From positions 65,384,370 through 65,448,369 of the forward strand of contig CM055096.1 in NCBI GenBank assembly GCA_029204225.1: 64,000 nt of DNA. The letters are read 5' to 3'. Below, one piece after another: positions 31,240 to 42,400 of the stretch. A program made the position numbers and the translations under genes. The notes under the pieces are model-generated. The model ran no database searches, had not been told where the DNA came from, and worked only from the letters and a program-made list of their open reading frames with translations. This stretch comes from Diphasiastrum complanatum (Eukaryota > Streptophyta > Lycopodiopsida > Lycopodiales > Lycopodiaceae). How positions within the stretch are numbered: the first letter of the stretch is position 1; each line of letters opens with the position of its first letter.

Positions 31240-32270
31240 GTCAACAAGGGTTAGATCACTGGATAGGTACCTAACTATGCATAGATGCTATTTCTAGTTA
31301 GTTTCCTACTTTCTCCCTTAACTCTATTCACCACTAACACTACTCTCCCTTAACTCTACTCCTCTACACTAACATTCTTAATGGTTTTGGGTGAAGGGAA
31401 GGGGTAGAAAAGAAGAGGAAGAGAGAAGAGAAGAGAGAAAGAGAGAGAGAGAAATGAGATGGAGGTTAGCTCAAATGCTCAATGTCATTGCTTATGGAGA
31501 AACCTTAACTAATCACAAACAAAAAGCATGGAAGAAATGAAAATAACAAGCAATCCCAACAATAGCATAAGCAAGAGTGATTAGCAAATGAGGATGCTTG
31601 AGCTCTCAACCTCCTCTCTATTAAGCATGCAAATAGTGTACAAACGGTGCCTTTTTATAAAATGGGAAAGGCCCTTGCCCCTCAATCATTAGAGTTTTGA
31701 GCTCCAAAAAAGACCCTTTAAGAATCCGTGCAAGATGTAGTTTATATTATTAAATTATTATAGGACTAATACATTTGACTTGCCATAACTTTTTAATCGT
31801 GGCATAAAAGTATTTCAACTAACATATCATTGGAAAGCCCTTGTCGAGTGCTTTCCAATGCACCAAACTCCGCTAAATTTGGACTTACCACTAAAAAGTT
31901 ATGCCAGTTTTAGTGCGGAATGAAAATGTGGACTCAAAAAGTTATGTTACATAGATTTCAAATTTGAGTGTTTTGATTGGTCCATGTTAAGAAAAAACTG
32001 AAAAAAAAATATAAAAAGATTCTTTACAAAGGGTTTTTTTTGGATTTAGAACTCCTCTAATGCCTATTGGCTAATAATCACATTGATCCTATCCATTCAT
32101 ATTGGACCCAACTTGATCCAAGGGTCCATAAAAAGTACATTAAACTTTACAAGATTCATGTGAGTCCCCATTTGGACCCAACTCTAAAAAGTGATCTCTA
32201 AGTTTAAAAATGACTTTGGGCCTCTAGTTTTATTTTAATTCCAAGGCCCAAGTCAATTTTATTCTTTGGT
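31240..32270. other. No gene; AT-rich, contains a hairpin repeat
   Basis: No coding region recognised. GA-rich tract at 31380-31460. A strong inverted repeat lies at 31782-31905 (separate entry). The composition resembles LTR sequence, but no ends were found. Confidence 0.45.
31782..31905. repeat. Imperfect hairpin with perfect 11-bp core stem
   Basis: The inner arms CATTGGAAAGC (31828-31838) and GCTTTCCAATG (31850-31860) are perfect inverted repeats around an 11-bp loop. The outer arms GCCATAACTTTTTAATCGTGG (31782-31802) and CCACTAAAAAGTTATGCC (31888-31905) also pair with few mismatches. The whole could be a MITE-like element or an LTR structural motif. Confidence 0.65.
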
Positions 32271-32275
32271 TGTGG

Positions 32276-34382
32276 TTAGAGGGCGATTAATGCTTGCAAT
32301 TTTCTGCCCTTTATTGTTTGAGCTGAAAACAATATCTGCCAGCCGTCTCTTGATGACTCGTGGGGATACTTTGATAGGAATTCGTTTATTTTCTCCTCCA
32401 CGGACTTTGGTCTTTGGAAGGCCTGGCTGATGTGGCTTGGCTTTGTTTGGTATCTGCGCCTTGGCCCTGGTCTCACGTCTCAGCAGCCGTATCCGTTTGT
32501 CATTGGTCTTGGCCTTCGGACCCTTGATCTTGGTTATATCCCCTTGCTACCTGCTGGCCTTGGTCTTGGCTTGTACCGGCCTGTGCAGAGTCAGAAATAG
32601 GTGGTGGTGAAACTACCCAGGGGGTGAGCTGGGCCTTCATTTCCATGAATTTTTGACAAGCCTTGAGGGCTTGCTTGGCCTGAGCGAGCTCGTGAGTTGC
32701 GCTTGTCTGATATTTATTGAACTCTGCCTAGTAGCTATTTAAGGTTTGGCTATAAACCTGCACCTGACGTCGAAGAAGATTCATTTCTGATTGAGATAGT
32801 GGCCTTGAGGTTGGTGCAGGTTGAGCTAACCAAACGAGCTTTTCATCTTGTAGGGCTTTGACCTCCGTCTCCAAGCGCGTATTCTCTACTTCCAAAAGGT
32901 TTAGTTGCGTGTGGATGGGAGCAAGCCATTGGGACGCTTCGGATTGAAGCTCTCGCACCTTCGTGGAGGCCTCTATCAGCGCTTTGGAGAGGCTTTGGAT
33001 ATAATTATTGAGGCCCTCCTCCTTCTGTTGCAGCTTGGTGATCTCCTGGTGCCCTATTTGTTCATGTTTCTGAGCCAAAATCAGCTCATGCTACAGCTTG
33101 GTGAGTTCTGCTCGCAGCTGTGTGTTGCTTGTTAGCAGGTGTAATACCCTTCTTTCCAAGATAGCTTTGGCCGCTACCGCATCCAAGATGTATTTGCCCA
33201 GAGTCTGGTATGTCGTCGTTAAGTTTGTGGGAGCAGCCAATATGGTGGCATTGATAGGGGCTTGTATTGTAGCGGCCCCGACGACTTATGGAGTTCCGTC
33301 GTCATCATCTTCTATCAGGTTCTCGTTGGACCTGATGCCATCTGGGATGGTGGGACCAGTCCGATCTGGCGATGGTACGAAAGCTGTTTGGACAAATGCG
33401 TCATCAGGCAATGGTTGGTTGCCCTCGGCAACCTTTGTTCGCAAAGCAGGTGGGGTTTGAGAAGCAACTGTGAAAACGGGGGTGAGGACGGCTTGTCCAA
33501 ACGAGAGAATGGAAGGAATAGAGAGGAACTGAAGGGTGGTGTGGAGTATGGGAGAAGGCAAAGATGGGGGTGAAAAATTGATGACTTGCATCCACGCCAG
33601 ACTGTCGGGAAACAATTGAGAATCAGAAGGATTGAATGAAATGGAAGCAACAGTGGTGGTAGTAGTAATCGAGGATGCGATGGTGATGGACGAAGTAGTG
33701 GATAATGGAACAAAGATAGGAGACGAAGTTACACAACAGGGGGTCTGCTGTGATACGCTCACGGATGTTGGGTTTGATGGAGCTGATCAGTTCACGAATA
33801 AGAAAGCTATGCCAGTCGTATGGCACAATTGAGGGCCACGGAATTCCAGAAAGGATGCCACTATCTGATTCAGCAGCTTAGACTGGATTCTGTCCTTGCA
33901 AAATGTTGAGATAACCAAAAAGTTATTCAACCGATGCGTAGCTGTCTGAATGACGGGTTCCATGATAACATCTATCAGGTAATCATTGTTAGTCTGGATT
34001 GGGATTTCTGGTGCAGTTTGGATGACGAAAGGTTTGATCAGAGTTTTGGCGTGGCGATGGGAGATGGGCAAATGATCACCGGACATAATGCCAATGGTGA
34101 CCATCGAGTCTGCGTTAATCCTGACCTTGTACGTGGTACCTTGGTATAGGAAGTGGAAACGTGTCTTTTGCTCATCCTAGGTGGCGTAAGCATGAGGGGC
34201 GAGGCCCATGTTAATCTCAGAATGAAAAAGCATCGCTTAATTGCCTCTAGAAGTGGGTCGGCTGTCTGTAGCCATGGTTGGATTAGAGCGTTAAAGGGTA
34301 AGGGCCAAATCTGTGTGGCCTTGGGGATTTCACGTTGGATCACCTGTTTGGTCCCAGAGTCTTCAGAGGGTGAGGAGGCCAT
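32276..34382 (-). pseudogene. Long coiled-coil, retroelement-associated ORF, copy 3
   Basis: The best-preserved of three related copies. The start ATG at 34382-34380 gives MASSPSEDSGTKQV. The globular part has HRHAKTLIKPFVIQT and NDYLIDVIMEPVIQT. A Ser/Thr/Pro-rich linker (about 33760-33290) is followed by DDDDGTP, a TAA, then a coiled coil (33280-32720) with ILERRVLHLLTSNTQLRAEL and LQSEASQWLAPIHTQLNLLE. A Gln/Asp-rich stretch follows, and the C-terminus is probably basic (to about 32280). Stops inside the coil are TAG at 33091-33093 and 32728-32730, where Gln would fit. There are frameshifts near 34230 and 33770. No function is known to me; it may be the gag or extra ORF of a large LTR element. 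Confidence 0.6.
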
Positions 34383-34699
34383 GTTAGCAGTGATAATAAA
34401 AGGACGAAAAAGTAGAAAAAATGGTGAAAAGAGTAAAAAGGTGTGGAAACGACAGAAAACTGTGAATAACAAGTGTTGGATGACAAAAGTCTAGTTCAGA
34501 GCGCAGATCGGTGTTCAGTATGAGCAGATGATAGTTGGTAGGAAGTTTGGTTGCAAATGGAGAACTTGGTAGTTTTAGTGTGAAGTTCGGCAGAGCTTCG
34601 CTAGCAAAGGTGACAAATGACTCAAATTCAGCCCTTATATAGCGGAATTTAGAGTGCGTATTAGGTGAAATCCACTTTCCCTTGCTCAGTTCCACCCAA

Positions 34700-35555
34700 A
34701 TTTTGGCAGACACCTTCTTCACAAAATTCTAAGACCTCAGAGAAGTCTGCAAGAGTTCAGAAGGTGATTTGATTGCTATGCAAAGGTTCTGCCAGGGTTC
34801 AGACTATTTGTGAGGGTTCAACTCTTGTAGGAAGTGATCTCTCACACAACTTGCTTCTATGATCGGATTTTCAAAATCAGACCATGTAGACAGGCTAATT
34901 TCACTACTTTGATTCCATTTAGGCACCTTGCGATGGTTCGTAAGATGATCTTGATGCTCTGCGACGGTTCTAAAAATTAAGCTTCTAGGAACCCTCGCAC
35001 ACACTCAAAAATGATGATTCCTCCATCAGGAACTCTCGTAGAGATTTTCATGGATGCATCTGGATCAGATCTGGTAACTGTCTAACTTTCAAGAGCTATC
35101 TCCTAGGGGATCTCCAAAAATCATGAAAAAACTACTCTTTTAGAGTGTTTTTTGATGAGATCTCGAGATTTTCTGATTTTTAACTTTTGTAAACTGGTAA
35201 TCAGCTTCATCCAGGCTTGATCTGACTGTTGGTAGTTCTCTGGAAGTTTTGATGGATAGTTGTAATATATTCATCAATCTTTGGTGAATTTTGCCCTTTA
35301 ATTTGCCATAGTTACTAAGATCGAGGTCTCTGATCTGCAAATTTAGAGGACTTATTGGAATAATCTGATGATTTGCTTTTTTTTTTATCCCATCTGGATC
35401 TGGATCCTTCTTGGATTCTGTTAGATTTTTCCGATCTTACCAGATCTGGCCGAATCTTGATGGATCTAGCTTGATTTAGCTTGATCTTCCTAGATCTAGT
35501 GGTGATGGTTTAGCAAATTAGCTTTTTGTAATGTGCTCTCACCAATCTGGATCTA
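34700..35555 (-). mobile_element. Probable 3' LTR region of gypsy A copy 2
   Basis: Directly follows the end of gypsy integrase on the minus strand (TGA near 35560). It contains repeated boxes of the form GGAAC-CTCGCA and GCGA-GGTTC (near 34930, 34965, 34995, 35030), like the array at 51970-52560 on the other side of the element. That is where the 5' LTR should be. Exact LTR ends were not found. Confidence 0.45.
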
Positions 35556-35559
35556 TCTC

Positions 35560-36630
35560 ACTGTGGTGGCCAGTACTTGTGCAACCGGCTACCGTTGATG
35601 GGTGTATCAAATGGTGTCCCATCTAGCTTTTTCAAATTCACGGCTTCATGATTAAGAATTTCCTTGATCTGATAAGGACCTTTGCATGTGAATTTTAACT
35701 TTGATCGCCTTGGTTTTATACATCAGGACCAGATCTCCGGAACAAAGATCCTTCTTTTGTAACCTGTGATCATGCCATGCCTTGTGTCTTTCCTTTTTAG
35801 CTGCCAGTGCATACACAGCTAGTAAGCGTGTTTCACAGAGTTTATGTAGAGCTTCGTGGCGTAGTTGTAGAGATTTGGACTCATTAAGATGTTGCGTGGT
35901 AGCAATCCTTCTAAATGCCCACAGAGCAGCATGCAACTTATGTTCCCAATCTGATCTGCTAGCTTCAACAATTTTTGTGAGCACACTACACATGATCTTA
36001 TTGGATGATTGTGCTTGCCCATTACCATGAGGATAATAAGACGTACTTTGTGGATCAGGAAGAATTCCTCCAACAGGACCTTGATGGTCTCATTGATGAA
36101 ATGGTTTCCGCGATCGCTGACTAGCTCCACAGGCATCCAAAGCGCACAATGATATTTTCATAAAGGAACTTGGCAGTGGTCCTAGCATCAACTACTCTTA
36201 TTGCCTTGGCTTCGACCCACTTGGTGAGGTAGTCTGTGGCTACGATTATGTATTGAGCCTAGGAACTCCTTGCTGCAGGGTGAATTGGACCGATGTAATC
36301 CAATTCCCACTTTTTGAATGGTGCTTGGGCTAAGACCAGATGCAGTAGGTCATAATTCAATCTCGTTGGTCTCCTTGCCCTTTGGCACACATCACACTTT
36401 TTCATGTATTCCTCCGTATTCTTATGAATCGTTGGCCACCAACATCCTGATTGTAGGATCTTGCGAACTATAATGTCGGATGCAAAATGGCCTCCACCCA
36501 TGCCTTCATTTGAAAGTGAAATGATCTGGGTGGCCTCATGAGGAAGAATACACTGCCGAAGAATTCCGTCTGGTCCTCTTTGATACAACTGGTTGGCAAT
36601 CAACTTATAAGGTCTAGCCTTCAAGATCCA
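35560..36630 (-). pseudogene. gypsy A integrase, copy 2
   Basis: The HHCC zinc region includes GHFASDIIVRKILQSGCWWP and CDVCQRARRPTRL. The core has WELDYIGPIHPA (first Asp), TAG at 36259-36261, YIIVATDYLTK, then ELVSDRGNHFINE (second Asp). The third catalytic position reads NGQAQSSNK, where the family usually has NGQAESTNK, so Glu is Gln. Single-base frameshifts lie near 36134 and 36040. About 100 bp are missing near 35910 compared with the copy at 63.6 kb. It ends LHKYWPPQ then TGA near 35560. Confidence 0.88.
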
Positions 36631-36636
36631 TTTCTG

Positions 36637-37140
36637 CTATTTTGCCTTTGGTAGTAATTTGTTTGGTTGGCCCCACATTAGATATTCAACAATGTCGACA
36701 GTCCATTCGGGTACTGTGTCCACGTAAAATAAGACAGCATCTGCCAGCTCATCGTCGGGTTGGGTTGCAATCTCCTTCCCCTTGATTCGTGACACATGAT
36801 TAGCCATGTAGTGTTGTTTTCCCTTGTGAACTACTATCCGAAAATCAAATTCCAACAACATAAGTAGCCATCTGGTGATTTTTTCGGTGTTGCAAGTTTC
36901 ATTAACGAGATACAGCAACGGTTGATGGTCCATATATAAAGCAAAATGTGTGGCCATCAGGTAGTGAGAAAATTTCTTAGCTGCATAGATCATTTTTAGT
37001 GCTTCTCGTTCTGTGGTCGAATAATTCATTTTGGTATCACAGAATTGTGGGCTTGCAAATCAGATTGGAAATTTCTTTTTGTGTTCAACTTGTTGGGTTA
37101 AGACTGCTCCAACTGCATACTTTGATGCGTCCGTATGCAC
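36637..37140 (-). pseudogene. gypsy A RNase H, copy 2
   Basis: NYSTTEREALKMIYAAKKFS, HYLMATHFALYMDHQPLLYL and FDFRIVVHKGKQHYMANHVS are typical of the gypsy RNase H and its C-terminal tail. Upstream (37140-37030) the frame is broken. It ends at a TAG after LPKAK, directly before the integrase zinc region; Gln fits there. Confidence 0.85.
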
Positions 37141-38010
37141 GTGAAATCAATAGACCAATTGGGTGGCCGTAAGATTGGTGCTAAAACCAATGCATCCTTA
37201 AGCTTCTGAAAGGCCTTTAGGGCTTCCTTGTTCCAATGTGGATCCGTGGTGAGTTTGTAGATTGGTCGGGCTAACTCCGCAAAAACAAGAATGAAGATCC
37301 TATAATAGTTAGCATGACCCATGAAGATGTAGACTTCGTGGATCGTTCCCGGTGGTGGTAGATCAACAATGATCCTGATCTTTGATAGATCTATGGAGAT
37401 CCCGTGTCTTACTATATAGCCGAGAATCAGGCCATGTGTCACCCAAAATTAACATTTTTCTGGATTCGAGGAGATCTGGTAGTCGCGGCATTTCTGTAAC
37501 ACTTTCTCCAAATTGGATAAGTGTTCTGAGTCTAGTCCATGCATACACAGATTGTCCAAGAAAATTTCCAGAAATTTTTGTAGATAATATTTGAATGCCG
37601 CCTACATGACTCGCTGGAAGGTGCTTGGGGCATTGCAAAGTCTGAATGGCGTTACTTTATAGGCATAGGTTCCCCATTTTGTGGCAAATGTTGTCTTGTG
37701 CTGGTCCTGAGGGCTATCTTCGCCTGGTTGTAGCCATTGAAACCATCTAGAAAAATGTAGGCTTTGGCACCAGCTACTCTATCAAGAACACTTTCTGTAA
37801 ATGGTAAAAGAAAATGATCTTTTTTGGTGACAGCATTTAGCACCTTCAGATTCACATAAATTGTCATTTTGTCGTTCTTCTTGGATACTATAACTATCGG
37901 TGATATCCATTACGTGTGCTCGATTTCATAGATGAGATTTGCATCCATCAGCTTCTGCAACTCCTGCTTGATCAGCTCAGTATAATTCGGGTTGCAACGG
38001 TAATAACGGC
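37098..38010 (-). pseudogene. gypsy A RT, copy 2
   Basis: Has [40 protein letters not shown] and GYNQ. After a frameshift at about 37715 come FQRVM, TAG, AAFKYYLQKFLEIFLDNLCM. The catalytic YLDD is FLDN, so both the Tyr and the second Asp are lost. The TAG after RVM is Gln (CAA) in gypsy B at 23.1 kb. Then HGLILGYIVRHGISIDLSKI and VYIFMGHANYYRIF follow. Confidence 0.85.
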
Positions 38011-39219
38011 TTACCTTGGAGACTGCTCCGTCCACCAAGAGTATGGTGTGTTGGACTACTGTTGGTGGAACGCCCTTCAGGTTACTATAACTTTAGGCAA
38101 AACAGTCTTTATATTCCACCAACAACGATCGTAGTCTCTTGAATTGTGTGGGTGTTAACTGCTCTCCCACATACACTATCTTTTCTTCTTCACCTGGCTC
38201 GACAAACTTCATCGGCTATGTTCGCGTAGGTCCCTCGAAGACTTGTTCCGCTGGTGCCTGAATTTGATCAAGTTTTTTCTGGGCTTGCGGCATCATGATT
38301 GCCACATCGTCCAAGGTATAATTCTTGAAAGTCTCAGGCAAGTCGTGAAATGGTGCTCATTAAGTTTCTTCCTTCAGCATATTGATCTTAGCCCGACTGG
38401 TTATGTTCTGGTTTTTTGTCACCTGTGTAGAAGATGACGTTGTATCTGAGTCTATCTTGATTGACTTCAAGGAATCCAACACCTTATTTTTGTCTTTTTT
38501 TGTCATTTTGGTGGGTTCATCCTTGTTGTCTCTCATCAAGGCTGTCGTGACATTCGTCTCATGGTTACGAATATCAATATCCACTATAGCTATCACCTCT
38601 TTGGGTAGATCACTCCATCAGATCACCTAGTTGTAGCGTTGCTTCAACTGATTCTTCTTATTCGCAGGTGCCTTGGGTGGATCGATTCTTGAGACTTTTG
38701 CATAGCAAACTTTTGCAGTGGTTGAGCTGGTACTTTCTTGGTTTCGTATGAATTTGGATCCATGTGGTGTAGGACCTGCTCATCAGTCAGCTCAATTTTC
38801 TTATTATAAGTTAGAGCATGTTGCCAAGGGACTAGATCATCATCCACTGGGTTTTCAATAGGTTCCGCTGACAGCCATGCTACGTTTATCATATTCACCC
38901 CAAATGTGATTGGTGTGTCCATAGTGTAACATTTGGGTGAAGATGTACTGGGTTCCGGATCTGATTCATATTGACATGTTCGATAGTCAATAGTTGCTAA
39001 TGCATTTGTTTATCTTACGACATCTGTCTCTGTATCATAGTGACCTCCCTTGGTTGGCCTCGGGCGATCAATCATGTGATCTGTTGTAGATGATCCGTCA
39101 TCAGCCTTGGGTACAATAGGTTTCATCGCCCATGTGGTTGGATCAACCTTTACAACCTGTTCTCTGTTCTCGAAGGTGAGTTTTCCCGTACCTCAGTTGT
39201 GTACTACTTGTGCAGTCCT

Positions 39220-39871
39220 TGTGAAAAATACAGATCCTAAGTGGATCTAAACTCCAAGATCATTGGCTTGAATGCTTGCACTCCAAACTACATAAGCTAG
39301 GAATTGGCAACACATTCTATGCTACCTAGAATGCAAAGAACTTGATCAAAAAGTATTTATCACAAATTGAAACTTCCATAAACATCAAGTGCGGCCCAAA
39401 ATAGCATACAGTCCATAATACATCAGCCTACAACTTTTGGAAAGCACCTAAGATCATACACAATAGCTTGAAGACAATACACACAAGAATGCTCTCAATG
39501 GAGGAAGAAACAATGACAATGATCTATTGATCTCAATGAAGCATACAAAAGGTTTCTCCAACCTGTTCTCCACGACTTCCCTACTATTTATGGATGAGGA
39601 AGATGACTCTCTCTCCTCTCTCTAGAAGGTACTTGACCCTAGATATTCCCTATATAGGAAAAATAGCTAAAAATGGCTTATATGACCAAAATACATCAAA
39701 ATGGTCTCATTTTGAAGGGTATGAAGTTTGACACTTCATCATACTGAAAAAATACAGTAAATAAAAACATTGTGGCCTGGTTCACACGTGTGAAACTCCA
39801 GAACCAAAACTATTTACAATTTTAGCCAATTTAGGCCTCAAACTAGCTAGGAAATGTTGACAATTTTCACA
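39220..39871 (-). repeat. Copia R-type LTR A (duplication unit 1)
   Basis: 652 bp, ends TGTGAAAA/TTTTCACA, bounded on the outside by target copy GTCCT (39215-39219). On the minus strand it is the 3' LTR. It lacks 3 bp present in LTR B. It carries the CACGTG palindrome. Confidence 0.93.
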
Positions 39872-41455
39872 CTCCCTCTTCAACATTGGATGCTAGTTTC
39901 AACATAGTCTTTGAGCACATTCCAAGATTAGATCTATGCATTAAATATAGGTCCTTTCCCAATGGTTTGGTGAAGATATCAGCCACACACTCCTTTGAAG
40001 AGACATGTTGAAGCTCCACCTCTTTGGCAATGACTTGATCTCTCACAAAATGGTGAGCAATCTCAATGTGCTTGCTCCTTGCATGAAAAACAGGATTGCT
40101 TGCCAAGCTTTGGGCTGAAAGGTTATCACAAAGTATGATTGGAGTCTTCTCTGGTTCCAGCAAGTGAAGATCCAATAACATCCTCTTGATCCAAAGAATC
40201 TCCTTGGTGCATGTTGTTAATGCCTTGTACTCGGCTTCGGTGGAAGATAGAGAGATAGTTGGTTGCTTCTTTGATAGCCATGAGACCACTCCATCTCCAA
40301 GATAGATTGCAAAGGCACTTGTTGACTTCCTATCCATTTGATCACCTGCAAAATCTGAATCTGAAAATCCACAAAGGTTAGGTGTAGTACCTCCATACAA
40401 GATGCCAAAATCTCTAGATCCCGAGATGTATCTAAGTACTCTCTTTCCTAGCTTCCAATGAGCCTCACTAGGATCTTGCATAAATTGACTTAGTTTACCA
40501 ACCACAAAGCTTAGATCAGGTCTTGTGATGGTTAACCATATAAGAGATCCTATTAGCTTTCTATAGAGAGTAATGTCCTTGAAGGATCTTTCATTACTTC
40601 TTGTAGTTAGCTTTACATTTGATTCCATAGGAGTAGAAACAACTTTACAATCTTCCATATGAAACCTTTTTAGAATAGAGTTAACATACTTTTCTTGACA
40701 TATGAATGTAGATTTAGAAGTTCTAATAATCTCTATTCCTAAGATATAATGAAGTTTACCAAGATCTTGAATTTCAAACTCTCTTTTGAGTGCCATCTTG
40801 ATTTCATCTATATCTAGATTGTTACCACCACTTAAGATAATGTCATCAACATAGATCAAAAGTAAAGTGATATCATTTTCATTCAATCTAAAGTAGAGAG
40901 AATGATCATACTCACTCATAACAAAGTTTTGAGAAAGTAAGAAGGAATTGAGCTTAGCATACCAACTCCTTGGTGCTTGCTTTAGCCCATACAAACTCTT
41001 TTGGAGATAGCACACATGATTAGGCTCATCATGTGAAACATAGCCCTCGGGTTGCTCCATGTAAATATCTTCTTCAAGATCACCATTCAAGAAGGCATTA
41101 GTAACATCCATTTGCCACATATCCCAATCATAAAGAGTTGCAAGAGAGATTAGGATTCGAATAGTTACCATCTTTGCCACGGGTGCAAAGGTCTCATCAT
41201 AGTCAATACCATATTCTTGAGCATACCCCTTTGCCACCAACCTTGCCTTGTACTTGTTGATTGATCCATCTTGATTTGTCTTGATCTTGAAGATCCACTT
41301 ACAACCAATTGCCTTCTTGTCCTTTGGAAGCTTTAACAACCTCCATGTGTTGCTTTTGATGAGTGCTTGATGCTCATGATCCATGGCTTGGATCCATTCC
41401 TTCTTTTGAATTGCTTCACCTACACAAGTTGGTTCATCAAAAGAGGTAAGAAAAG
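39867..41455 (-). pseudogene. Copia R pol 3' half, unit 1 (truncated)
   Basis: Encodes RT and RNase H nearly identical to the intact element, from FLTSFDEPTCVGEAIQKKEW to the end: [29 protein letters not shown] and the stop inside LTR A. There is no internal stop. Gag, protease and integrase are missing because the duplication joint cuts in at 41455. An open frame continues a little into gypsy sequence by chance. Confidence 0.92.
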
Positions 41456-41745
41456 CATTTGGGTGAAGATGTACTGGGTTCCGGATCTGATTCATATTGA
41501 CATGTTCGATAGTCAATAGTTGCTAATGCATTTGTTTATCTTACGACATCTGTCTCTGTATCATAGTGACCTCCCTTGGTTGGCCTCGGGCGATCAATCA
41601 TGTGATCTGTTGTAGATGATCCGTCATCAGCCTTGGGTGCAATAGGTTTCATCGCCCATGTGGTTGGATCAACCTTTACAACCTGTTCTCTGTTCTCGAA
41701 GGTGAGTTTTCCCGTACCTCAGTTGTGTACTACTTGTGCAGTCCT
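41456..41745 (-). pseudogene. Duplicated gypsy A linker segment
   Basis: Second copy of 38930-39219, part of the protease-RT linker of gypsy A, ending at GTCCT. It differs at about one base (near 41639, GGTGCA against GGTACA). It has no function of its own and shows that the duplication happened after the copia insertion. Confidence 0.92.
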
Positions 41746-42400
41746 TGTGAAAAATACAGATCCTAAGTGGATCTAAACTCCAAGATCATTGGCTTGAATG
41801 CTTGCACTCCAAACTACATAAGCTAGGAATTGGCAACACATTCTATGCTACCTAGAATGCAAAGAACTTGATCAAAAAGCATTTATCACAAATGGAAACT
41901 TCCATAAACATCAAGTGCGGCCCAAAATAGCATTATACAGTCCATAATACATCAGCCTACCACTTTTGGAAAGCACCTAAGATCATACACAATAGCTTGA
42001 AGACAATACACACAACAATGCTCTCAATGGAGGAAGAAACAATGACAATGATCTATTGATCTCAATGAAGCATACAAAAGGTTTCTCCAACCTGTTCTCC
42101 ATGACTTCCCTACTATTTATGGATGAGAAAGATGACTCTCTCTCCTCTCTCTAGAAGGTACTTGACCCTAGATATTCCCTATATAGGAAAAATAGCTAAA
42201 AATGGCTTATATGACCAAAATACATCAAAATGGTCTCATTTTGAAGGGTATGAAGTTTGACACTTCATCATACTGAAAAAATACAGTAAATAAAAACATT
42301 GTGGCCTGGTTCACACGTGTGAAACTCCAGAACCAAAACTATTTACAATTTTAGCCAATTTAGGCCTCAAACTAGCTAGGAAATGTTGACAATTTTCACA
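41746..42400 (-). repeat. Copia R-type LTR B (duplication unit 2)
   Basis: 655 bp, same ends as LTR A. It was probably the true 3' LTR of the inserted copy, or its duplicate; the two cannot be told apart from the sequence alone. Confidence 0.93.

Larger units (their letters stand above)
35560..39219 (-). mobile_element. Ty3/gypsy family A, copy 2, pol half
   Basis: The minus strand carries, from high to low coordinates: linker (38922-38644, ITFGVNMINVAWLS), RT (about 37990-37360), RNase H (about 37140-36640) and integrase (36630-35560). It is continuous with gag-protease at 49584-51961 once the copia complex 39220-49583, flanked by GTCCT on both sides, is removed. Multiple stops and frameshifts make it inactive. 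Confidence 0.9.

Noticed and set aside
41456-41516. Open frame joining gypsy linker to copia pol as a fusion gene
   Set aside because: The joint is the border of a tandem duplication; the extra codons are in the wrong gypsy frame and have no promoter.
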